Assembly: GCF_000184745.1 (NCBI RefSeq)
Contig: NC_014931.1
Location: 5,208,001-5,272,000 of the forward strand
Origin: Variovorax paradoxus EPS
Lineage (GTDB): Bacteria; Pseudomonadota; Gammaproteobacteria; Burkholderiales; Burkholderiaceae_C
Reading direction: 5' to 3'
Length of the DNA stretch: 64,000 nucleotides
In this document: piece after piece, positions 58,234-64,000 of the stretch
Numbering within the stretch: position 1 is the first letter of the stretch
How the letters are laid out: the number at the start of each line of letters is the position of its first letter
Notes under the pieces: model-generated
What the model saw: the letters and a program-made list of their open reading frames with translations, nothing else
Told to the model about the DNA's origin: nothing
Database searches by the model: none
Program-made: the position numbers and the translations under genes

Positions 58234-58860
58234 ATGAAGAAGAAGTCCAACAAGCAGCTCCTGGAAATGCTGCGCAACATGGCCGAAGGCCTCGGCGAAA
58301 CCTTCGCGCCTTTCTGCGAAGTCGTGGTGCACGACCTCAGCAATCCGAAGAACGCGATCTACGCGATCGAGAACAACCTGAGCGGCCGCGAGGTCGGCCA
58401 AGCGGTCACCGAGCTCGGCCTTGCCCGCATCCGCGACCCCGAGTACCCGGCGGTGATTTCGAACTACGCCAACACCTTTTCCGACGGCCGCAAGGTCAAG
58501 AGCACTTCCATCGGCGTGAAGGACGAGAGCGGCGAGTACGTGGCCGCGCTGTGCCTGAATGTCGACCTGACACTGTTCCAGAGCTTCCAGGGCGCGATCT
58601 CGCAGTTCACGCGCATCGACGAGCGCGAGGTACACGAAAGCCTGGACACCGGCGCTGGCCATTCGGAGCGCATCCATGCGCGCATCGACGAATTCGCCGC
58701 GTCGCGCGCCACCAGTTCGCGGTCACTCAAGCCCGCGGATCGGAAGCAACTCGTGCAGGAACTGAAGAAAGCCGGTTTCCTGGAGATTCGCCGTGGCGCC
58801 GAGATCGCCGCAGCGCACATGGGCGTCTCGCGCGCCACCGTGTACAGCGACGCCAAGTAA
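58234..58860 (+). CDS. YheO/DauR-type transcriptional regulator (PAS + HTH)
   Basis: A 208-residue regulator starting MKKKSNKQLLEMLRNMAEGLG. A PAS_6/YheO-like sensor domain (about 10-125; FCEVVVHDLSNPKNAIYAIENN; STSIGVKDESGEYVAALCLNVD) precedes a C-terminal HTH (about 150-205; RKQLVQELKKAGFLEIRRGAEIAAAHMGVSRATVYSDAK). Members such as P. aeruginosa DauR repress amino-acid catabolic genes. It is divergent from the PLP gene across operator B, so autoregulation is likely. An in-frame ATG upstream lies within the operator region and is not preferred. Confidence 0.9.
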   Translation: MKKKSNKQLLEMLRNMAEGLGETFAPFCEVVVHDLSNPKNAIYAIENNLSGREVGQAVTELGLARIRDPEYPAVISNYANTFSDGRKVKSTSIGVKDESGEYVAALCLNVDLTLFQSFQGAISQFTRIDEREVHESLDTGAGHSERIHARIDEFAASRATSSRSLKPADRKQLVQELKKAGFLEIRRGAEIAAAHMGVSRATVYSDAK

Positions 58861-58884
58861 TAAATAGAGCGAGAGCGGCCGGGC

Positions 58885-59865
58885 TTACTGCGGCTGCAGG
58901 CCGACCTCGTGCGCCACTTTCTGCCAGCGCTCCGCCTCCGAGCGCAGAAACGCGCGCAGCTCGCCCGGCGTCGAGCCCTTCATCTGCACGCCCAGCACCG
59001 CCATCCGCTCCTTCACCGAGGGATGCTCGAGCGCCGCGATGGCTTCGCGGCGCAGCTTCTCGATCACCTCGAGCGGCGTGGTGGCCGGCGCCACCATGGC
59101 CCACCATTGGTCGATTTCCATGCCCTTGAGGTTGTTCTCCGCGAGCGCGGGCACGTTCTGCAGGCCGGCGATGTTCACGCGCTGCGTGCTCGTGACGAGC
59201 AGCGGCCGGATCCTGTTGCCGCCCGCGAGGCTGGAGCCGCTGGCCAACGTTGCGAAGTGGCCGGCCACCGTGCCGGCCGCCACGTCGGTCAGCGCCGGTG
59301 CAGAGCCCTTGTACGGAACCATGTTGAAACGGATGTTCGTGCGCCTCGCGAGCATCTCGGCCGCGAGATGGCTCACAGTGCCCGCACCGCTGTGCGCGAT
59401 GGCCGGTGGCGACGACTTGGCGGCGGCCGACTTGATGAAGGTCTTGAAGTCCTTGCTGTCCCCGTCCATGCCCGCGAAGAACACCAACGGCGAGGTGCCG
59501 ATCATGGTCACGGGCGTGAAGTCGCGCAGCAGGTCGTAGGGCAGCTTCGCCGTCACCGCCGGCGCGATCGCATGCGGCAGCTCGACGATTGCGATGGTGT
59601 AGCCGTCGGGCGCCGCCTTGGCGGCCGCATCGGTGCCGATCATCCCGGCCGCGCCGGGCCGGTTGTCCACGATCACCGGGCTGCCGATGGTCTGGCCCAT
59701 GCGCTGCGCCATGGCGCGTGCGATGGCGTCGGTGCTGCCGCCCGCGGCCCATGGCACGACGAGCTTGATGGGCCGTTCGGGGTAGGCGGCCCATGCAGGT
59801 CGCGCTGCAGCGAGCAGGGCTGTAGAGCCGGCGGCCAGAAAGGCCCGGCGATGAATCGTCGGCAT
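58885..59865 (-). CDS. Bug family tripartite tricarboxylate transporter substrate-binding protein
   Basis: A 326-residue periplasmic binding protein of the Bug/TctC family, very abundant in Burkholderiales. The signal peptide (HRRAFLAAGSTALLAAARPAWA) ends near residue 27. It then has YPERPIKLVVPWAAGGSTDAIAR (the PFPAGGxxD-like loop), VIVDNRPGAAGMIGTDAAAKA and DGYTIA, family hallmarks. No TctAB permease genes are nearby, as is usual for orphan Bug proteins. It lies 16 bases downstream of the zinc-ribbon PLP gene, so a shared transcript is likely. The ligand is unknown. Confidence 0.93.
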   Translation of the reverse strand: MPTIHRRAFLAAGSTALLAAARPAWAAYPERPIKLVVPWAAGGSTDAIARAMAQRMGQTIGSPVIVDNRPGAAGMIGTDAAAKAAPDGYTIAIVELPHAIAPAVTAKLPYDLLRDFTPVTMIGTSPLVFFAGMDGDSKDFKTFIKSAAAKSSPPAIAHSGAGTVSHLAAEMLARRTNIRFNMVPYKGSAPALTDVAAGTVAGHFATLASGSSLAGGNRIRPLLVTSTQRVNIAGLQNVPALAENNLKGMEIDQWWAMVAPATTPLEVIEKLRREAIAALEHPSVKERMAVLGVQMKGSTPGELRAFLRSEAERWQKVAHEVGLQPQ

Positions 59866-59881
59866 GGTGGGTTCCTTGGGT

Positions 59882-61138
59882 TCAGACGGCCGGATCGGGC
59901 CAGCTCGGATCGCTCGACGCGTTGGCCGTGAGCATCAGCACCACATGCGCGTCGGCGGCGATGGCACCGCTCTCGCGCAGTTGCCGCAGCGCGGCCAGGC
60001 CGCCGGCCGCGCACAGTTCGGCGCTCACGCCGGCAGCCGTGAGCAACCGCCGCGCCGCACGCGCCTCGTCGTCGCTCACCACCACCGCGCCGCCGCCCGT
60101 GGCGCTGGCGGCCTGCCACTGCAGGTAGGTCACGGTGGCGCCCGCCGTCGAGAACTGCGCGGTGTGGCCGGGATAGCTGCCGTTGATCGCGCCACCCGCG
60201 AACACGCGTGCGAGGCGCGGAAACGGCTCCACCAGCCAGAGCCGCGGCAGGCGCGGAATGCGCCCCGCGGCCAGCAGGTCGCGAAAGCCCGCGTAGATGC
60301 CCCAGGCGAGGTCGCCGCGCGCGGTGGGAATCACGATGTGGTCCGGCAGGCCGGCGTCGGCCACGCACTCGGGCGCAATCGTCTTGTAGCCCTCGATGGC
60401 CAGCGGCGCACTGCCGAGCGCAGGCAAACGGTAGTTGGTCAGCGCGAAGTAGCCGGGGTACTGCGAGCGCTCGCGCACGAAGGCCCAGCGGCCGGCGTTG
60501 TCGGCGAACACATAGCGCCGCGCGCCCAGCGCATCGAGCTGGCGCGAATAGGTCGCCGGCATGCCTTCGTAGGTCGCGACCTCGCAGCGCAGGCCCGCCG
60601 CCCACGCGTAGTGCGCCGCCGACACCGCGGCATTGCCCGACGATGCGAGCACCAGCGTGTGGGCGCCGAAGTCCAGCGCCTGCGCCACGCCCACCGCCGT
60701 CATCCGGTCCTTGTGCGAGCCGGTGGGGTTGCTCGATTCGTCCTTGAGGCCGAGCCGCGCGACGTCGAAATGCCGCGCAAGCTCCGTCATCTCCAGCATC
60801 GGCGTCTGGCCCTCGCCGAGGGTGAAGCCCGACGCATAGGGCATGGGGATCGCATCGTGGCCTTCTGCTCGCTCTGTCTGGTTCCCCAGGTCGGGCAGGT
60901 AGCTCGCGCGCAATGCGACGTGAAAGCCCGCGCGCTTGCAGGCGGGGCAGCCGTCGTGCGTCAGCGTGACCGGGTAGAGCGCATCGCAGCGCAGGCACTG
61001 CAGGCCCCGCAAGCGCGGATTGCGCACCGGCTTGAGCGTGCGGGCCAGGGCGGAGGCGGCGGGATTCCCCGAACGATGGGCCGAGGGGTCCGCTGGCAAG
61101 GCGGCGAACTTGAAGTCCAGAACTGGCGAGGGCGTCAC
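59882..61138 (-). CDS. Zinc-ribbon threonine-synthase-like PLP enzyme
   Basis: A PLP fold-type II enzyme of about 418 residues from a GTG at 61138. An N-terminal zinc ribbon (C48-x2-C51...C64-x2-C67; LQCLRCDALYPV, DGCPACK) precedes the catalytic domain. The PLP Lys143 is in NPTGSHKDRMTAVG, the phosphate loop is SSGNAAVSAAHYA, and the C-terminal part has VLMLTANASSDPSWP. An earlier GTG at 61201 is in frame, but its first 21 codons are AT-rich and non-coding in character. It is distinct from the other PLP enzyme at 56982. Reaction unknown. Confidence 0.78.
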   Translation of the reverse strand: MTPSPVLDFKFAALPADPSAHRSGNPAASALARTLKPVRNPRLRGLQCLRCDALYPVTLTHDGCPACKRAGFHVALRASYLPDLGNQTERAEGHDAIPMPYASGFTLGEGQTPMLEMTELARHFDVARLGLKDESSNPTGSHKDRMTAVGVAQALDFGAHTLVLASSGNAAVSAAHYAWAAGLRCEVATYEGMPATYSRQLDALGARRYVFADNAGRWAFVRERSQYPGYFALTNYRLPALGSAPLAIEGYKTIAPECVADAGLPDHIVIPTARGDLAWGIYAGFRDLLAAGRIPRLPRLWLVEPFPRLARVFAGGAINGSYPGHTAQFSTAGATVTYLQWQAASATGGGAVVVSDDEARAARRLLTAAGVSAELCAAGGLAALRQLRESGAIAADAHVVLMLTANASSDPSWPDPAV

Positions 61139-61216
61139 AGCGAGGGGATGGGGTTGGAGGTTGTGCCTAAATCTTATGCATTCGGAAATAAAATTACGCA
61201 CCTTTAGATACTCAAT

Positions 61217-61234
61217 CGATAAATAAACTTATCG
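61217..61234. promoter_or_regulatory. Palindrome near the lysR start
   Basis: CGATAA-N6-TTATCG, an exact inverted repeat in the AT-rich gap between the divergent PLP and LysR genes, ending 10 bases before the lysR ATG. LysR proteins often autoregulate from such sites. The spacing is not a strict T-N11-A box. Confidence 0.4.
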
Positions 61235-61244
61235 GTGGCCATCC

Positions 61245-62165
61245 ATGCGATTCGCCGAAATAGAGACGTTCCGGGCGCTGATGCGGGGCAGCTCCACCCG
61301 CAAGGCCGCGGCCTTGCTGCATGTGACGCAGCCCGCCATCAGCCAGTCGCTCAAGCGGCTCGAAGCGCAGGCCGGCATGCTGCTGTTCCAGCGCACGGGC
61401 GGGCGGCTGGTGCCCACGCCCGAGGCGCGCGCGCTGTGGATCGAGGTGGAGCGCGTGTTCATCGGCATGGACGCCATCGAGCACCGCGTGAAGAGCCTGC
61501 GCGACTTCGGCCTCACCCAGCTGGAACTCAGTTGCTTTCCGGCCTACGGCCTCGGCTTCATGCCGCGCGCCCTCGCCCGCCTGAAGGCGCACCGCGGCGC
61601 GAGCCCCTGGCCGCAGGTGTCGCTGCAGGTGCTCAGCTCCAAGGACGTGCGCGACCGGGTGGCGATGGGCATCTCCGACTTCGGGCTCATGGCCGACGAA
61701 CTCTCGCTCGAAGGCATCGACCACTCGACCTTCTCGCGCTTTCCCGGCGTGGTGGTGATGCCCGAGGGCCATGCGCTCGCGCGCTTCAAGACCATCAAGC
61801 CCGAGCAGTTGGCAGAGGCAGCCTTTCTCGCGCTCAACCCCGAAGACCCCTCGCACCAGCGGCTCGAGGCGGCGCTGGCGCCCTACGGCGTGGCGCTGCG
61901 CGTGCTGGTGCAGACGCCTTATGCGGCCAGCGTGTGCGAGATGGCGCTGCGCGGCCTGGGCGTGGGGCTGGTCAATCCGATCACCGCGCTCGACTACGCG
62001 GAGCGGGGCCTGGTGGTGCGCCGGCTGTCGATCGACGTGCACTTCACCTGCATCCTGGCGCTGCCGGCGGGCAAGGTGCTCTCGGCCACGGCACGCGACT
62101 TTCTCTCGCTCATGCGCCTGCAGCTGGCCGAGGACGAGAAGCGCATGCAGCGCTATCTGCGATAG
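61245..62165 (+). CDS. LysR family transcriptional regulator
   Basis: A 306-residue LysR-type activator: an N-terminal HTH (EIETFRALMRGSSTRKAAALLHVTQPAISQSLKRLEAQAGMLLF) and a C-terminal co-inducer domain from about 90. It starts MRFAEIETFRALM. It is divergent from the zinc-ribbon PLP/Bug gene pair across a promoter region of about 100 bases, so it is their likely activator. The co-inducer is unknown. Confidence 0.93.
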   Translation: MRFAEIETFRALMRGSSTRKAAALLHVTQPAISQSLKRLEAQAGMLLFQRTGGRLVPTPEARALWIEVERVFIGMDAIEHRVKSLRDFGLTQLELSCFPAYGLGFMPRALARLKAHRGASPWPQVSLQVLSSKDVRDRVAMGISDFGLMADELSLEGIDHSTFSRFPGVVVMPEGHALARFKTIKPEQLAEAAFLALNPEDPSHQRLEAALAPYGVALRVLVQTPYAASVCEMALRGLGVGLVNPITALDYAERGLVVRRLSIDVHFTCILALPAGKVLSATARDFLSLMRLQLAEDEKRMQRYLR

Positions 62166-62172
62166 GGCCTGT

Positions 62173-62910
62173 TCACTTCCAGCTGAACTCGTGGTTCAGC
62201 CCGACCACGAACCCGGTTACGCCCCTCCCGCCCACCGGCCGGCTGCGCGAGGCGCTGATGTCCACGCTGATCAGCGGCGTGAGGCTGAAGCGCCCACCGA
62301 TGCGCGAGGTCCAGATGCCCGAGGCGCGACTGCGCTCGGCGATCAGCGACACGGCATCGTCGAGCGCCCACTCGGCGGCCAGGCCACCGCGCGGCGTGCG
62401 CACGCCGGTGCCGAGCGCCCAGTCGGCGCCGAGGTTGGCGTGCAATTGCAGGCTGTCGACGGGCCGCCAGGTCACCGGCACCACGAACTGCCCACCCATG
62501 CGGCCACCGCGCCGGAGATCGGACACGGTGCCCATCGACACCGCCGCGCTGAGCGGCGCATCTGCGGCTTGGCCCAGGAACGTCCACTTGAGCTGCGGCC
62601 CGGCGCTGATCGTGTGAACGCGTTGTACGTCCTGAACCGAGAGGCGGTCGACGTTCAGCCCCAGCTCGACAGGCCCGACGCGGCACGACGGCCCGATGTG
62701 AAAACCCGTGACCGGCTCGACCCCGGTGCGGCCCCACCAGGTCTCGTACTGGCACTGGCCCGGATCGAGCGTGCCCGCGTCGTCGACGTCGAAATGCCCC
62801 GCGGCCTCGGCGCCCATGCTCACCAGCGCGCAGGAAGCCATCCACAGCCAGCCGGGATGCCAGCAGCGGCTCGTTCGTCGGATTGTTGTTCTCTTGCTGC
62901 TGTTCTTCAT
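62173..62910 (-). CDS. Probable exported envelope protein of unknown function
   Basis: A 245-residue product from the ATG at 62910 (MKNSSKRTTIRRTSRCWHPG; an earlier ATG is four codons upstream). The N-terminus is basic then hydrophobic (GWLWMASCALVSMGAEAAG), fitting a signal peptide. The mature protein begins HFDVDDAGTLDPGQCQYETWWG and then shows alternating amphipathic strands with a final EFSWK ending in an aromatic, as in small outer-membrane beta-barrels. I do not recognise the family. It is convergent with lysR, seven bases apart. Confidence 0.65.
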   Translation of the reverse strand: MKNSSKRTTIRRTSRCWHPGWLWMASCALVSMGAEAAGHFDVDDAGTLDPGQCQYETWWGRTGVEPVTGFHIGPSCRVGPVELGLNVDRLSVQDVQRVHTISAGPQLKWTFLGQAADAPLSAAVSMGTVSDLRRGGRMGGQFVVPVTWRPVDSLQLHANLGADWALGTGVRTPRGGLAAEWALDDAVSLIAERSRASGIWTSRIGGRFSLTPLISVDISASRSRPVGGRGVTGFVVGLNHEFSWK

Positions 62911-62993
62911 CGCGCACCCCAAGGCCCTCGGACCATTCTAGGGAGGCGGAAAGTCGGCGCGGTGACGCACCGCAGCACGGCTGCGAAGCCTTC

Positions 62994-64000
62994 TCAGATT
63001 TCGAACTGCGGCTGCAGCTCGCGGATGCGCTTGATCGCCACGCCGGCCGCGGCGGTGCGCGTCTCCACACCCAGCTTCACGTACACCCGCTCCAGGTGCT
63101 TCTTGGCCGTGGCCGGGCTGCTGCCGAGGATCTCGCCGATGTCCTTGTTGGTCTTGCCCTTGACCACCCAGTACAGCACCTCGGCCTCGCGTGCGGTGAG
63201 CTTCAGGCTCAGGCTCATCGCCTCGATCACCCCGGTGTCGGACACCTCGCGCATGATGATCATCCACTCGTCGCCGTCGTCGTCCTGCCCGGTCTGCTGG
63301 TGCAGGCGCAGCGTGAGGCTGTTCGCGCCCTGCGCGATCGAAAGCGCCGGCGGCTCGATGCCGCGCTGGCGCGCATCGGGCGTGTGGCGCAGCAGCCATT
63401 CGAGCACCGCGGGCGGCGTCTCGGGGGCACGCGTCTCGCAGTAGCGGTGCAGCAGGTCGCGCGCGAGCGCCGTCTGCCAGATGAGGCGCCCCTCGGGCAG
63501 CCGCACGGTGATGCTCGCGTAGCCGAAGGCATCGAGCGCATTGCGCGCCTGGCCGGCCTGCCGCGCGTCCTGCCGCGCGCGGCGCGCGCCCTGCAGGTGC
63601 ACGTTCATGCGCGCGAGGACTTCCTTGGGCTTGATGGGCTTGGTGACGTAGTCGACGCCGCCGGCTTCGAGCGCGGCCACGAGGTGCTCGGTTTCGGTGA
63701 GGCCGGTCATGAACACGATGGGAATGTGCGCGGTCGCAGCATCGGCCTTGAGCCGGCGCGCCACCTCGAAGCCGTCGATGCCCGGCATCATCGCGTCGAG
63801 CAGCACGATGTCGGGCCGCGCCTGCGCGGCGCGCTGCAGCGCCTGCTCGCCGTTGGTGGCGATGAGCACGGTGTATCCCGATTCGTCCAGCGCGTCGTGC
63901 AGCACCGCGAGGTTGTCGGGCACGTCGTCCACGATGAGCACGAGGTCGGCGTTGACGCCCTCGTCGCGCAAGCTTCGTGCGAGGGGCGATGGTTCGGGAG
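62994..64000 (-). CDS. Response regulator with LuxR-type HTH (runs off window edge)
   Basis: A two-domain regulator. The REC domain (about 1-120, counted from the TTG at 63971) has VLIVDDVPDNLAVLHDALDE, the phosphorylated Asp59 in DIVLLDAMMPGIDGFEVARR and the conserved Lys in YVTKPIKPKEVL. A middle region (about 135-255) of unknown type precedes the C-terminal LuxR HTH (LTAREAEVLYWVVKGKTNKDIGEILGSS...AKKHLERVYVKLGV). A TTG at 63971 could start it, but the frame stays open and GC-coding to the window end, so the true start probably lies outside. Confidence 0.85.
   Translation of the reverse strand, partial: PEPSPLARSLRDEGVNADLVLIVDDVPDNLAVLHDALDESGYTVLIATNGEQALQRAAQARPDIVLLDAMMPGIDGFEVARRLKADAATAHIPIVFMTGLTETEHLVAALEAGGVDYVTKPIKPKEVLARMNVHLQGARRARQDARQAGQARNALDAFGYASITVRLPEGRLIWQTALARDLLHRYCETRAPETPPAVLEWLLRHTPDARQRGIEPPALSIAQGANSLTLRLHQQTGQDDDGDEWMIIMREVSDTGVIEAMSLSLKLTAREAEVLYWVVKGKTNKDIGEILGSSPATAKKHLERVYVKLGVETRTAAAGVAIKRIRELQPQFEI

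Noticed and set aside
61139..61201. Extra 21 codons at the start of the zinc-ribbon PLP enzyme
   Set aside because: AT-rich codons unlike the rest of the gene; the stretch looks like promoter DNA shared with lysR.

Overview
The window is GC-rich chromosomal DNA from a betaproteobacterium of the order Burkholderiales. Gene content and order fit the Comamonadaceae and look Variovorax-like (rplU-rpmA-obgE-proB; hemA-prfA-prmC-grxD; pilB-pilC-pilD-coaE-zapD-yacG; secA-argJ-DUF815-mutT; ubiE-ubiJ-ubiB beside aspS). This placement comes from gene order and protein character; I ran no database search. The sequence is densely coding and almost all of it is core chromosome. I see no insertion sequence, prophage, CRISPR array or rRNA. 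There is one tRNA gene (tRNA-Pro, CGG). No gap between genes exceeds about 230 bases.

Layout. 1-7387, minus strand: DUF971 gene, ubiE, a Tim44-like gene, ubiJ, ubiB, a Na+/solute symporter, an FmdB zinc ribbon, a DUF502 membrane protein and the 5' end of aspS. 7487-8272: an orphan secreted Ala/Gly-rich protein. 8292-13998, minus: a HIT protein, a very large FAD/Fe-S dehydrogenase and serA. 14225-19169, plus: a complete ugpBAECQ glycerol-3-phosphate/glycerophosphodiester uptake operon with a terminator-like hairpin after ugpB. 19221-25903: an MscS-type channel, an Lrp/AsnC regulator divergent from a three-gene ABC importer with a GNAT gene, and a small membrane protein. 26016-31543: hemA, prfA, prmC, grxD, a cupin and a CBS-domain membrane protein. 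31605-39645: a lytic transglycosylase, proS, rppH, a CNP1-like lipoprotein, proB, obgE, rpmA, rplU and ispB. 39698-48055: tRNA-Pro and the pilBCD-coaE-zapD-yacG block, interrupted between coaE and zapD by an MBOAT O-acyltransferase and an SGNH-type partner. 48072-55937: an OafA-type acyltransferase with a C-terminal SGNH domain, mutT, a DUF815 ATPase, argJ, secA and a DciA-like gene. 55994-64000: an accessory metabolic region with an ornithine-cyclodeaminase/mu-crystallin-family reductase, two different fold-type-II PLP enzymes, a YheO/DauR-type regulator, a Bug-type solute-binding protein, a LysR regulator, an orphan envelope protein and a LuxR-type response regulator that runs off the edge.

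Most interesting points. (1) Two nearly identical 25-bp palindromic sites, at 55970-55994 and 58154-58178, flank the reductase / PLP-enzyme / YheO-regulator cluster. They match at 20 of 25 positions and look like the operators of an undescribed amino-acid catabolic regulon; one of them runs into the start codon of the reductase. (2) Three O-acylation proteins are packed around zapD-yacG, two of them splitting a normally tight housekeeping block. (3) A second, zinc-ribbon threonine-synthase-like enzyme with its own Bug protein and LysR regulator sits directly beside the first system. Starts were chosen from ribosome-binding sites, overlaps (many ATGA, GTGA or TGATG junctions) and the usual length of each family.
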